Shown here: piece by piece, positions 1-7,795 of the stretch
Numbering within the stretch: the stretch's first letter is position 1
How the letters are laid out: each line of letters opens with the position of its first letter
Assembly (NCBI GenBank): GCA_022561485.1
Contig: JADFRD010000002.1
Location: 1-63,466 of the forward strand
Origin: Fidelibacterota bacterium
GTDB lineage: Bacteria > Fidelibacterota > Marinisomatia > Marinisomatales > TCS55
Length of the DNA: 63,466 nucleotides
Direction: 5' to 3'
Made by a program: the position numbers and the translations under genes
Notes under the pieces: generated by a model
Seen by the model: the letters and a program-made list of their open reading frames with translations, nothing else
Told to the model about the DNA's origin: nothing
Database searches by the model: none

Positions 1-288
1 AGTGATGAACTGTAAAAGAATAGTTAGAAGAAATACGCCTCGTAGTTCATCCTGCTTTTCACTTTGGAATTGTTTCTCAAAAAACTCCTTATGCAAGTAA
101 AGCCAAAACAAGCACTCATCAAGAATAGATAACCAAGGATTTAATAAACTAATATTTTTTTCAATAATAGCTGGAGGAGAATTATATAAAGCTTTTAGAA
201 AAGACTCCTTATCATAATCTTGTGTATTAAATTTCTTGTTATATTTTTTCCACAGTGATTCTATGATTATATCAACTTGGTTATTCAT
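1..288 (-). CDS. Partial hypothetical protein, cut by the window edge
   Basis: Reading leftwards from an ATG at 288, the frame stays open for 96 codons to the window edge, so only the N-terminal part is present. The visible sequence starts MNNQVDIIIESLWKKYNK and is rich in Leu, Phe, Lys and Glu with no signal peptide. I recognise no family. It lies on the same strand as the two HicBA pairs and has a diverged copy of their upstream repeat just ahead of it (about 310-367), so it may be another unit of the same cassette-like array. The uninterrupted frame and start context support a real gene only moderately. Confidence 0.5.
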   Translation of the reverse strand, partial: MNNQVDIIIESLWKKYNKKFNTQDYDKESFLKALYNSPPAIIEKNISLLNPWLSILDECLFWLYLHKEFFEKQFQSEKQDELRGVFLLTILLQFIT

Positions 289-309
289 CGTATTTATTGT
301 CCGAACCTT

Positions 310-367
310 GTCAATATCCGGAGACTTTTTCTCGTATCACCTCTCCATTTCAATCTGTCAGCAGGTG
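310..367 (-). repeat. Diverged copy C of the TA-cassette upstream repeat
   Basis: On the plus strand this begins GTCAATATCCGGAGACTTTT and continues TCGTATCACCTCTCC. It aligns with copy A near 1965-2018 (GTCAATATACAGACAATTTT, then TCATATCACCATTCC) and with copy B near 1290-1362. It sits just upstream of the partial ORF at the left edge. Only the part furthest from the gene in the longer copies is conserved here. Confidence 0.55.
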
Positions 368-378
368 AGCAAGCGCGG

Positions 379-489
379 AAAAAATAATTGGCATTTATCC
401 ATATAAAATAAATTCGATTTTGTTTGTATAGAGGATGAACATATTTCTAGAGTAAAGTTATGGAATTAAAAGACCAGCCTCAACTAAAA
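379..489. repeat. Left copy of ~110 bp direct repeat
   Basis: This stretch is repeated in the same orientation at about 4035-4146. The inner 54 bp (415-468, from CGATTTTGTTTGTATAGAGG to TTATGGAATTA) differ from 4070-4123 by one base. The outer parts are more diverged. Together the copies bracket both TA pairs and the S9 peptidase gene. No transposase is encoded between them. Confidence 0.8.
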
Positions 490-727
490 TGTGGGGTAAC
501 TGGTAGCAGGTGAATAGGTTCGTCATTCCGACCTGTGGTACATGCCCGAATGACTTGTTCTAGTGGGGAATATCTGCAGTACGTATTTTCGTTTTGCTTT
601 TGTTGTTTGGCTAATAATTTCCTTTTCTAAAAACTTCCAAACATTGAATTCACCTGTCCTACGAAGCCTTGGCGTAGTGGGACGCTACAAATATTTCACA
701 TCCGGTTGACTGATGGTTAGAAAGCCA

Positions 728-952
728 TTATCGAACATTAACAAATTCTTCTATTGTAATATTAATATCTTTCGCTATTTGTCGTAAAAGAATTGGTGAA
801 ATATCTCTACCTTTATGAAACGGGACGGTTGTTACTCTTCCATCATCATGTTGAAACTGTTTATGAGATCCTTTTTGACGAACTTCTCGAAATCCTAATG
901 ACTTGAGAATTTTTAAAACTTCTCGTGGTTTTAATACAGGATACCTTCCCAC
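728..952 (-). CDS. hicA: HicA-type mRNA interferase toxin (YcfA family)
   Basis: A 74-residue protein with the typical HicA layout: an N-terminal helix (KPREVLKILKSLGF), then the RQKGSH motif with the likely catalytic His30, and a C-terminal VTTVPFHKGRDI segment as in YcfA-family toxins. HicA toxins are dsRBD-fold ribonucleases that cleave mRNA. The start is GTG at 952-950, sharing one base with the antitoxin stop (TAGTG), so the pair is translationally coupled, antitoxin first. A second, sequence-divergent pair lies 460 bp upstream in the transcription direction. Family assignment is strong; toxicity is inferred. Confidence 0.85.
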   Translation of the reverse strand: MGRYPVLKPREVLKILKSLGFREVRQKGSHKQFQHDDGRVTTVPFHKGRDISPILLRQIAKDINITIEEFVNVR

Positions 953-1164
953 TACACACCGATTGCTATAGTTTGTGTCCCAACAAATTCCGTTTCTAAA
1001 TAGGGTTCACCATCTTCAGATAACATTTGTATGACTTCTATTAAATTATTATGTAATTCATCAAGTGTTTTACCTTGCGAATGTGCACCTTGAAAACCAG
1101 GAACATATCCTATATAAAAGTTAGTGTCTGGACATTTTTCAACAATAGCAGTATATGTTTTCAT
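952..1164 (-). CDS. hicB: HicB-type antitoxin
   Basis: A 70-residue protein with the partial RNase H-like fold of HicB: the N-terminal strand YTAIVEKCPDTNFYIGYVPGF, then GAHSQGKTLDELHNNLIEVIQMLSEDGE. It neutralises the HicA encoded immediately after it. It lacks an obvious C-terminal DNA-binding domain, so autoregulation would need another partner. A ~130 bp repeat (copy B) begins about 65 bp upstream of its start. Confidence 0.83.
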   Translation of the reverse strand: MKTYTAIVEKCPDTNFYIGYVPGFQGAHSQGKTLDELHNNLIEVIQMLSEDGEPYLETEFVGTQTIAIGV

Positions 1165-1230
1165 GATTATTTTCCTTTCAAATTCACTTTCTAAAATTAC
1201 ACAAAAATGGAAAAATTTCTATCGCTTTCT

Positions 1231-1365
1231 AATGGAATCAAATCCTTGAATTGCCACCCGTTAAACCGGCCACTCGTGGACGGATTAGCTGTATAAATAT
1301 ACAGAAACAGAAACTTTTGCTTCATATCACTCTTTCCTCAAAATATTCAGTGGGCAGGCATTACA
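1231..1365 (-). repeat. Copy B of the TA-cassette upstream repeat
   Basis: This lies between the two HicBA pairs. It shares with copy A the blocks AATCCTTGAATTGCC (1241-1255), an internal imperfect hairpin around CCGTCCAC/TGGCCGG, the ATACAG block (about 1309) and TCATATCACTCTTTCC (about 1322-1337). Spacing is conserved but the sequence is diverged, so the copies are old. Function is unknown: an integron-like recombination site, a regulatory leader and a generic intergenic repeat are all possible. Confidence 0.6.
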
Positions 1366-1411
1366 ACAACTCTTTTGTATTGTGTGCGAAGGCGTAATAC
1401 GTTTAGGATGC

Positions 1412-1639
1412 CTACAATAATTCAAGAAATTCTTCGATTGTAAGATTAGCATATTTTAGTATGTGGGAAAGAGTAGATCTTTTTATTGGGTTATGGGCCG
1501 GGATAGTTATTTTGGATATTTTCTTTGGTGCGAATTTTTCTAAACGTATATGACTACCTTTTTGCCTTACCACTACCCAACCATCTCTTTTAAAGGCATT
1601 AACAACTTTTTTGTAATTAACACTGGGAACCTTTGTCAT
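1412..1639 (-). CDS. hicA: HicA-type mRNA interferase toxin, second copy
   Basis: A 75-residue HicA/YcfA-family protein: KKVVNAFKRDGWVVVRQKGSH with the catalytic-type His30, followed by a basic stretch (APKKISKITIPAH) and the C-terminal LTIEEFLELL helix. It overlaps the upstream antitoxin by four bases (ATGA at 1639-1636). The two HicA proteins differ in most positions outside the KGSH core, so this is not a recent duplication and the two pairs probably do not cross-neutralise. Substrate specificity cannot be read from sequence. Confidence 0.85.
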   Translation of the reverse strand: MTKVPSVNYKKVVNAFKRDGWVVVRQKGSHIRLEKFAPKKISKITIPAHNPIKRSTLSHILKYANLTIEEFLELL

Positions 1640-1839
1640 AAAGTTAGTTCTACGGTTTCAGCATTTTCTGAAATTTCAACCTTTTCTTCCGTTGGTTCTA
1701 AGTACAATTCTATGGCTTCTTCAATATTATGTAATGTTCCTTCTCTTGTGTCACCTTCTGATATACAACCCGGTAATGATGGTACAAGCGCGGTATACCC
1801 GCCTTCCTCACTTGGTTCTAAAATCACTGTGAATTTCAT
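1636..1839 (-). CDS. hicB: HicB-type antitoxin, second copy
   Basis: A 67-residue HicB-family protein with the classical motif MKFTVILEPSEEGGYTALVPSLPGCISEGDT, followed by the helix TREGTLHNIEEAIELYLE. The acidic C-terminus suits contact with the basic toxin. It is translated first and coupled to its toxin by ATGA. No ribbon-helix-helix domain is present. Copy A of the intergenic repeat lies about 60 bp upstream of its start. Confidence 0.86.
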   Translation of the reverse strand: MKFTVILEPSEEGGYTALVPSLPGCISEGDTREGTLHNIEEAIELYLEPTEEKVEISENAETVELTL

Positions 1840-1899
1840 AATAAATCTCCGTTAATTTTTTAGTTAAATGTACGGTTTAGGATAATTACAGGCAATATA

Positions 1900-2027
1900 A
1901 TGTAATCGAATCCTTGATTTGCCGCCGCATTAAGCGAGACCGCTGTGCGGTCTCGCTTAACAGTGTCAATATACAGACAATTTTGACTCATATCACCATT
2001 CCGCCTATCTGCCAGCGGTTGTTAGAC
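1900..2027 (-). repeat. Copy A of the TA-cassette upstream repeat
   Basis: This lies between the second HicBA pair and the S9 peptidase. It contains a perfect 14-bp inverted repeat (next entry), the GTCAATATACAGAC block and the TCATATCACCATTCCGCC block shared with copies B and C. GCTTAAC at 1955-1961 and GTTAGAC at 2021-2027 fit the RYYYAAC/GTTRRRY consensus of integron attC boxes. That match is short and is not repeated cleanly in copies B and C. Confidence 0.6.
1930..1960. repeat. Perfect 14-bp hairpin
   Basis: TTAAGCGAGACCGC at 1930-1943 is exactly complementary to 1947-1960, with a 3-nt loop. There is no T-run on either side, so it is not a standard rho-independent terminator for the S9 gene that ends at 2046. 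Copy B has a weaker hairpin in the same relative place, so the structure rather than the sequence seems kept. Confidence 0.85.
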
Positions 2028-2045
2028 TTTTGCAGCATTGCCTCT

Positions 2046-3944
2046 CTACATACTTTCTTTAAGGTACTTGTCTAAAAATAATTTTACTTTCCCATATCCT
2101 TCTATTTCATTCTCTTTTTTTACAAATCCATGACCTTCATCATCAAACAGGACATATTCAACAGGCACACCATTGGATTTTACCGCTGCTACTATTTCGT
2201 CTGATTCAACCTGCAAAACGCGAGGGTCATTCGCCCCTTGAAGCACCATAAGCGGTTTAGTAACATTGTCGGCATGAAATAAAGGCGATATATTATAAAG
2301 GCGAGTTGAGTCACTAGAAAAAGGATCACCTAATTCAGCATATAAGGCCTCTCTAAAAGATTCCCAATAAGGGGGAATAGATTTTAGTGTTCTTAACCAG
2401 TTGGTAACTCCAAAGATATTTACGCCAACAGCGAATTCTTCGGGAGCGAAAGTCAGGGCTGCCATCACCATATAACCGCCATAAGAACCACCCATAATAC
2501 CGACACGGTTCATATCAACAAAGCCGGTGCTTGCTAAATAATCTTTGCCGGATATGCAGTCTTTCAAATCTAAATCGCCATGATTTTTGTCGTCCATTTT
2601 ATTAAATGTTTTGCCATAACCGGTGCTTCCCCGATTGTTGACTGCAAGAATAGCATAACCATGATTTACGAGATATTGTATTAACGCGAAATAACTCAAT
2701 CGTGATTGTCCGCCAGGGCCGCCATGAACCCAGACTAAAGCGGGTACTTTGTTCGAAGCAGACGAAATATGTGGCTTGTAAAAAATAGCAGGAATTTCAA
2801 GACCATCAAAAGATTTGTATCTCACCACTTCACCTTCGACCAAATCATCTTGGTTAATTTCCGGATTTAAAGAATTGGTCAACTTGGTTAATTTTTCTGT
2901 TTCGATATTATAGACATATAAATTATTGGGTGATGAGGAAGTGCTAACTGTAAGACGAATTAGTTTTTCACTTTTGCTAATGCTCACCGATGAAATACTA
3001 CCGCCTTTAAATTCCGGTAAATCAAGTTGTTTATTTGATTGAAGATCAAAAAGTTTTATTGATGTTTTTGCATCTTCATTAATGCCAATCACCCTGTATT
3101 TTTCATTATATGAATTATACGCGTACCATATATCCCATGTCGTCTCGAAAACTTTTTCAGTTCTTCCACTTTGTAAATTATACTTGGCTAAATACATATA
3201 TTCGCTGTCTTCATTCGTCGATAAAAAGAGGTTTTCGTTTGCCAAATCAAAAAATTGGGGATTGTATTCAGCGTCTTCTGTGTGCGGAGAAATATGTTTC
3301 ATTTCTTTTGTATTTAAATCATAAAGATAAAGCTCATTATTACTGGTGGTTATACTCTTAACTAAGGCAAGATATCTTTTATTTTTAGAGATTGCACCAA
3401 CGTCAAGTCCTTCGTCATTTTGATAGACTAATTTATACGCTTCCGGGTCTTGGAATTTGTCAATTTCTTTTTCGTATAAATCGAAAAATTTGGGATTACG
3501 TTTATTAGAAATAAAGAAAAAACTTTTCTCATCTCTACTCCATCCGTAGAAATTTGATTTAGCGCCTTCGAAAGCAGTCAAGTCCAAAGTATTGCTTTTG
3601 TTGTCCACCCAAAAAATGTGATCATTTTCATCACCGCCTTTGTCCGCATAATAGAGAAATCCATTTCCATTTGGCACATACGATGTGGCAAAATATGATT
3701 CTTTTACTGAATGGGTAAGTTGTTGAGGTTTACTTCCATCTACCGGAAGTGCAAAAGCATTATAAATTCCAGTTTCATTGGTTGTAACGAGAAGTTTTGA
3801 TTCATCCGGAGCAAATGATCCACCCCAAATATTTGTGTTTTGATAAAATTGTTCAATGGTATATTTTTTAACTTCTTCAGCTTGTATGCTTGAACACATA
3901 AAAAACATTAGCGATGTAATAAACAACGTAGTGGGTCTATTCAT
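2046..3944 (-). CDS. Secreted S9 family serine peptidase (prolyl oligopeptidase / acylaminoacyl-peptidase type)
   Basis: A 632-residue exported peptidase. Residues 1-22 form a signal peptide ending SSIQA. Residues about 30-360 are a beta-propeller-like region with repeated WD40/TolB-type strands (for example LLVTTNETGIYNAFALP). The C-terminal ~250 residues are the alpha/beta-hydrolase domain with GGSYGGYM (Ser487), Asp573 in GANDPRV and His605 in EGHGF, plus the oxyanion-region HGGPGGQ. S9 enzymes cut short peptides after proline or release acylated N-terminal residues; which applies here cannot be told. It stands alone and probably takes part in periplasmic or extracellular peptide use. Confidence 0.92.
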   Translation of the reverse strand: MNRPTTLFITSLMFFMCSSIQAEEVKKYTIEQFYQNTNIWGGSFAPDESKLLVTTNETGIYNAFALPVDGSKPQQLTHSVKESYFATSYVPNGNGFLYYADKGGDENDHIFWVDNKSNTLDLTAFEGAKSNFYGWSRDEKSFFFISNKRNPKFFDLYEKEIDKFQDPEAYKLVYQNDEGLDVGAISKNKRYLALVKSITTSNNELYLYDLNTKEMKHISPHTEDAEYNPQFFDLANENLFLSTNEDSEYMYLAKYNLQSGRTEKVFETTWDIWYAYNSYNEKYRVIGINEDAKTSIKLFDLQSNKQLDLPEFKGGSISSVSISKSEKLIRLTVSTSSSPNNLYVYNIETEKLTKLTNSLNPEINQDDLVEGEVVRYKSFDGLEIPAIFYKPHISSASNKVPALVWVHGGPGGQSRLSYFALIQYLVNHGYAILAVNNRGSTGYGKTFNKMDDKNHGDLDLKDCISGKDYLASTGFVDMNRVGIMGGSYGGYMVMAALTFAPEEFAVGVNIFGVTNWLRTLKSIPPYWESFREALYAELGDPFSSDSTRLYNISPLFHADNVTKPLMVLQGANDPRVLQVESDEIVAAVKSNGVPVEYVLFDDEGHGFVKKENEIEGYGKVKLFLDKYLKESM

Positions 3945-4433
3945 TTTAGTCTCCTAATTAGTTTATTAATTCAAATTAATAATTACCCTGCGAAAAATTA
4001 TGGTAGGAATTTGCCTGCCTGCAAGCAGACGGTGAATAAAAATTGGTATTTACCCACATAAAACAATATCGATTTTGTTTGTATAGAGGATGTACATATT
4101 TCTAGAGTAAAGTTATGGAATTATGATGCCAGCCTCAACTATAATTTGTTCCGTGTTGGAGTTCCGAATCTTCTGGAGCGGGGGGAGCGGTGATGGAGTT
4201 TCCAATCTTCCTTTAATTGATTGAACGGGATCTCCCGATCCCGTGAGAATTCCTAATATCAAACTCTTTTGGTATATTAAATTTGGATTGAATGAAATAT
4301 CATGTCCGCGGGGACTGGAGGCCCCGCTAGAATTTTGTCAGTTAATTAATTCGGTTATTGAGGACTGAATAAGAAGTCTTTGAGTACGTCTTTTCTCTTT
4401 TATTTTTGTTGTTGTAGAATGTCAGTACTACAA
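3945..4433. other. Gene-free stretch holding the right direct-repeat copy
   Basis: It serves as upstream region of the S9 peptidase (start at 3944) and downstream region of the CoA-binding protein gene. It contains the second copy of the ~110 bp direct repeat and G-rich low-information sequence (GGAGCGGGGGGAGCGG near 4175). No ORF or RNA gene is convincing. Confidence 0.6.
4035..4146. repeat. Right copy of ~110 bp direct repeat
   Basis: Same orientation as 379-489. The core at 4070-4123 matches 415-468 with one substitution. It lies about 90 bp upstream of the S9 peptidase start. The conserved core contains TATAGAGGATG and TCTAGAGTAAAG. What it does is unknown. Confidence 0.8.
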
Positions 4434-4832
4434 TTACTTCATCTGCCGATGCTGCCGCAACATGCAGTTATTCATCACCACTAGCAAGCCGGCGTCTTCT
4501 GCTAATTGAGCTGCGCCTTCATTGATAACACCATCCTGCAGCCATAGTGCCTTGGCGCCGATTTCAATGGCTGCTTCCGCAATAGGGAGTACATGTTCAG
4601 ATCGGCGGAAAACATCCACCACATCCACCGGTTTAGGGATGTCCTTTAGTGTAGGATAACATGTTTCTCCGGCAATTTCGGTCTGCCCGGGATTGACCGG
4701 AATGATTTCATATCCCTGGTCCCGGAGATAAATAGCCACATAATGGCTGGGCCGTTCCGGTTTTGGAGACATGCCAACTATGGCTATGGTTTTCATGTTA
4801 TAAATTTTTGTAATGGTTTCAATTTCATTCAT
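4434..4832 (-). CDS. CoA-binding domain protein (YccU-like)
   Basis: A 132-residue single-domain Rossmann protein of the CoA_binding_2 family. The N-terminal IAIVGMSPKPERPSHYVA contains the nucleotide-binding loop. NPGQTEIAGETCYPTLKDIP and VDVVDVFRRSEHV are the conserved central motifs, and GAKALWLQDGVINEGAA is the typical late strand-helix. It resembles the CoA-binding part of succinyl-CoA synthetase alpha but lacks the ligase domain and phospho-histidine. The physiological role of YccU-type proteins is not established. It lies just upstream of proline dehydrogenase on the same strand (83 bp gap). Confidence 0.85.
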   Translation of the reverse strand: MNEIETITKIYNMKTIAIVGMSPKPERPSHYVAIYLRDQGYEIIPVNPGQTEIAGETCYPTLKDIPKPVDVVDVFRRSEHVLPIAEAAIEIGAKALWLQDGVINEGAAQLAEDAGLLVVMNNCMLRQHRQMK

Positions 4833-4860
4833 ATTGATTTTTTTCTATTATTGTTTCCAA

Positions 4861-4922
4861 ATTCTTAATCTGTATTCTTAATCCTAATCCACATTCCTAA
4901 TCCTCATTCTTAATCTTAATCC
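4861..4922. repeat. Imperfect low-complexity repeat of ATTCTTAATC units
   Basis: About six imperfect copies of a 10-12 bp unit (ATTCTTAATC, TATTCTTAATCC, ACATTCCTAATCC, TCATTCTTAATC) fill the gap between the CoA-binding gene and proline dehydrogenase and include the latter's stop codon. It is probably a slippage-prone tract. No coding or binding role is evident. Confidence 0.6.
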
Positions 4923-5818
4923 TTTTTAAACATATTCTTAAACACATACGTAATTATTTTTGGATTTTCCTTCAAACGCCGGATGGAATAATCAAACCAA
5001 TCCTTGCCAAAGGGGACATATTTCCTGACGGTGTAACCCTTTTCTAAAAGAACCTCTAGTTTCCCATCCATGGGAACACCATACAGGACTTGGAATTCAA
5101 ACCGGTCATTGCTGATCTTGTTTTCTACCAGCCATTCTTCAATTTCATCAATGATAAAAATATCATGAGTCGCTATGGCGGGATATCCCCCGCCATTGAT
5201 GACTTGCTTTACCAAATCCACAAATTGAGTTTGAATGGTTTTACTGTCATGATAAGCGATGGTTTCAGATTCTCTGTAAATACCTTTGCACATACGAACA
5301 TTCAGGTTGCCGCCATTCAACCGTGAAATATCATCCCATGAGCGGCGGAGACAAGCTTGGATAACCTGACCTACGTTTTCAAACTGGAGCTTTGCTTCCA
5401 AATATAATTTGATGGATGCATCCGTATATGGCGAATTTTCCATGTCAATACGGACAAAACTTCCGGTAGTTTTAGCTGTCTCAAGTAAATGAAACAGGTT
5501 GTCCCGGACGACATCGTATCCCACATCAAGCCCAAGATGGGTCGGTTTAATGGAAATATGACAATCGAGATCTTGTTCCTTTATTGCCTGCAGCAAATCA
5601 ATATATGAATGGGTGACGTTTTCTGCTTCATCGAGTGTTTTAACGTGCTCACCCAAAATGTCTGTTGTGACAGCAAAGCCTTTTTCATTCAGGGCTTTGA
5701 TGTGCTGGATTGCTTCATCAATCGTTTCTCCCGCCACATAAGGCTTGGCGAAAGGTTTTATAAAGAGCCTTGGAAATAATGGAAGGGAGGCGGCGATGAG
5801 AGAATTCAACGGGTTCAT
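4916..5818 (-). CDS. Proline dehydrogenase (monofunctional)
   Basis: A 300-residue FAD-dependent TIM-barrel enzyme that oxidises proline to pyrroline-5-carboxylate and passes electrons to the quinone pool. Family motifs seen are SIKPTHLGLD, RIDMENSPYTD, LNVRMCKGIYRE, AIATHDIFII, EFQVLYGVP and the C-terminal KYVPFGKDWFDYSIRRLKENP with the conserved arginines of the substrate site. The length fits the short monofunctional bacterial type; no P5C dehydrogenase domain is fused and none is in the window. The start at 5818 gives the expected N-terminus for this family. Confidence 0.93.
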   Translation of the reverse strand: MNPLNSLIAASLPLFPRLFIKPFAKPYVAGETIDEAIQHIKALNEKGFAVTTDILGEHVKTLDEAENVTHSYIDLLQAIKEQDLDCHISIKPTHLGLDVGYDVVRDNLFHLLETAKTTGSFVRIDMENSPYTDASIKLYLEAKLQFENVGQVIQACLRRSWDDISRLNGGNLNVRMCKGIYRESETIAYHDSKTIQTQFVDLVKQVINGGGYPAIATHDIFIIDEIEEWLVENKISNDRFEFQVLYGVPMDGKLEVLLEKGYTVRKYVPFGKDWFDYSIRRLKENPKIITYVFKNMFKKD

Positions 5819-6090
5819 ACACTGTGAATTTAGCTGAAGTTGTCATGGCTCAACAATGTGAAAAATATGGCTCATGACAATAATGCATACCTAATGCTGT
5901 ATTAATACCTGTATGCAAATTAGATGAAATAAATTCTGCATCCCTGATCCGCAGTGTTTAAGCGTAAATATTTCCCCGGAAATTCGTTTCCCCATTTGTT
6001 CCAGCGATAAAACTATCTTCGGTTAAATAATTGGAAGTCAGTACTTTTTCTTTTGTCTTGAAACAAAAGAAACAAAAATTCAAGACCTGC

Positions 6091-6212
6091 CAGAAATTCG
6101 ACTAAAATTCATTGTAAATGTCTAAAAAATAAAAACTCATTCCGCTCCGCTGCTTTCAAACAGTTTATTTTTTTCACGCCATTTTCAATGAATTTCTTAA
6201 CGTCAATTTCTG
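6091..6212. repeat. Long imperfect inverted repeat, hairpin-forming
   Basis: The left arm (about 6091-6120, starting CAGAAATTCGACTAAAATTC) pairs with the right arm (about 6180-6212, reverse complement starting CAGAAATTGACGTTAAG) with a few mismatches. Inside, AAATAAAAACT and AGTTTATTTT can extend the stem. The whole could fold into one ~120 nt hairpin. It has no coding capacity and looks like a MITE or REP-type element. Comparison with other intergenic regions of the genome would be needed to call it mobile. Confidence 0.55.
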
Positions 6213-6322
6213 AATGGTCAAATTTTACCTGATTAATTCATTAGCAATATCATTCTTTTTGTAACTATTCAGGTTTTTTGTGTGTACGACGAGCATCCTT
6301 GCTTGTCAAGTTTTTGTTTTTT

Positions 6323-6520
6323 AAACCCGGAGGTTTTAGAATATCCACGCTTGAATATGAAACTCCTATGGAGTTTTTCTTTGTTCTTTATTTATACTAT
6401 AGATATTTAACCAGTACCGTGTTTTTTGTCTATTATTCTTCCGTATTTTCAGTAAATCCCGTAGGGATTAAATGTTTGTAGAAAATAGAGTAAAAAACAT
6501 AACACAACTCCAGCGGAGTT
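6323..6520. repeat. Cluster of four short palindromic units
   Basis: Units are AAACCCGGAGGTTTT (6323), AACTCCTATGGAGTT (6361), AATCCCGTAGGGATT (6455) and AACTCCAGCGGAGTT (6506). Each has 5-6 bp arms around about 3 nt. The last two are followed by related AT-rich text (AAATGTTTGTAGA, GAATGTTCTG). The same family recurs at 37845-37942, next to the ccm cluster. Confidence 0.75.
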
Positions 6521-6882
6521 GAATGTTCTGAATAAATATTGTAAATAACACCTCCCCTAAATCCCTGCCTGCCGTGAAAGGCCCTCCTCGTCCACCGGTG
6601 GTCGGCCTAAAGGACGGGGTAATTCTCTGGTTTTTTATCAATCGTTTTAGAATGGCTTGAGTTTAAACATATCTTTTCATTCTCCCTGGTAATCCGCCTT
6701 CAAATAAATTGTGGTTAAAACATTTAAAAGGTCTGGAAACAGGATCAGAATTTTGGAATTTCTCCTAATCCATATCTCTTTAATCTTTATCCATAATTTC
6801 CGTTATTATTGATTGAATTGGTCTTGCAAGGTGGTAAAACAGAAAGTTAAATTTCGGGCTCGTAATTTGACCAAATAACCTA

Positions 6883-7293
6883 ATGTATCGCGACTTCGGA
6901 ACCATATTTCTATTTATCCTCCTCGGAATTGTTTTGGTGTATGTGCCGTTGCTCATTTCAAAGCTTGTTGCTCCAAAAAAGTACACGCCGGACAAAATGT
7001 CTACCTATGAATGCGGCGAAGAATCGGAAGGTTCAGCCTGGGTTCAATTCAATATACGATTTTATGTCATCGCCCTCATTTTCCTCATTTTTGATGTGGA
7101 AGTGGTTTTACTATTTCCTTGGGCTGTTGTGTTTAAGGAACTGGGTCTGCTTGCCTTTGTGGAAATGGCCATATTCCTGATAATTTTAACGGTCGGTTTG
7201 GCTTACGTGTGGAAGAAAGGCGATCTGGATTGGGTGAAATATCGTGTGAAATACGGTCGAGGACGATACAGCAAAATTGTGGGGAAAGAATAA
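6883..7293 (+). CDS. nuoA: NADH-quinone oxidoreductase subunit A
   Basis: A 136-residue membrane protein with three transmembrane helices, near the family's usual length. The conserved loop [20 protein letters not shown] and the motif [17 protein letters not shown] mark NuoA, which forms part of the quinone-chamber and first proton-path region of complex I. It opens an eleven-gene operon and overlaps nuoB by 17 bases. No promoter was recognised in the repeat-rich region before it. Confidence 0.96.
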   Translation: MYRDFGTIFLFILLGIVLVYVPLLISKLVAPKKYTPDKMSTYECGEESEGSAWVQFNIRFYVIALIFLIFDVEVVLLFPWAVVFKELGLLAFVEMAIFLIILTVGLAYVWKKGDLDWVKYRVKYGRGRYSKIVGKE

Positions 7294-7795
7294 GGAACTT
7301 CTATTGGGTCTGCTTGAGAATAGATTTAAAGATAATGTTGTCGTTGCCTCCTTGGATAAATTTATTAACTGGGCACGATCAACCTCCCCGTGGTTTTTCC
7401 AATTCGGATTAGCCTGCTGCGCCATTGAAATGATGGCGACGGCGGCCAGCCGCCATGACCTCATGCGTATTGGTATGATTCCCCGTTCATCTCCGCGGCA
7501 GGCCGATGTCATGATTGTTGCCGGAACCGTGACCCTGAAAATGGCCTTGCGGATTAAAAAGCTGTACGAACAAATGGCGGACCCGAAATACGTTATTGCC
7601 ATGGGCAGCTGCGCCACCAGCGGTGGTCCTTACTGGCAGCATGGATACCATGTATTAAAAGGTGTAGACTTAGTGATACCGGTGGATGTATACATTCCCG
7701 GTTGTCCCCCCAGACCCGAAGCATTGATTGAAGGACTGCTTAAACTTCAGGAAAAAATTCAGACGGAACGCCCCCTGACGAAAAAGATTGCATGA
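7277..7795 (+). CDS. nuoB: NADH-quinone oxidoreductase subunit B (N2 cluster)
   Basis: A 172-residue peripheral-arm subunit that binds the terminal [4Fe-4S] cluster N2, which hands electrons to quinone. Ligands seen are the adjacent Cys47-Cys48 in FGLACCAIE, Cys112 in MGSCATSGG and Cys143 in PGCPPRPE. The only reasonable start is TTG at 7277, inside the nuoA end, because the next in-frame ATG lies beyond the cluster cysteines. It overlaps nuoC by four bases (ATGA). Confidence 0.96.
   Translation: MWGKNKELLLGLLENRFKDNVVVASLDKFINWARSTSPWFFQFGLACCAIEMMATAASRHDLMRIGMIPRSSPRQADVMIVAGTVTLKMALRIKKLYEQMADPKYVIAMGSCATSGGPYWQHGYHVLKGVDLVIPVDVYIPGCPPRPEALIEGLLKLQEKIQTERPLTKKIA

Larger units (their letters stand above)
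289..727. other. Gene-free stretch with repeat copies
   Basis: No convincing ORF is seen. It holds a diverged copy of the repeat found upstream of both hicB genes (about 310-367) and the left copy of a ~110 bp direct repeat (about 379-489). It also holds a small inverted repeat, GTCATTC at 522-528 with GAATGAC at 548-554. The rest shows no structure I can name. Confidence 0.6.
5819..6882. other. 1.06 kb gene-free, repeat-rich block
   Basis: This separates the divergent proline dehydrogenase and nuoA genes, so it must hold the promoters of both, though none stands out. It contains a short CTTTTGT/ACAAAAG inverted repeat near 6050-6069, a ~120 nt imperfect inverted repeat (6091-6212), four short palindromic units (6323-6520) and a GC-richer piece near 6560-6625. 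A 67-codon frame at 6278-6481 runs across the palindromes and is not considered a gene. Confidence 0.65.

Noticed and set aside
1930..1960. Rho-independent terminator for the S9 peptidase gene
   Set aside because: The hairpin is perfect but no T-run follows on the minus strand.
1900..2027. A true integron attC site
   Set aside because: GCTTAAC and GTTAGAC fit the box consensus, but they pair at only five of seven positions, the inner boxes are not evident and the other copies lack matching boxes. Kept only as a hypothesis.
6278..6481. 67-codon plus-strand frame in the nuo upstream region
   Set aside because: It runs straight through the palindromic repeats, has no ribosome site and its translation is low-complexity Phe/Tyr/Ser text with no family resemblance.
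6323..6520. Possible CRISPR array from repeated palindromes
   Set aside because: Units vary in sequence and spacing, spacers are irregular (about 20-80 bp) and no cas gene is present.
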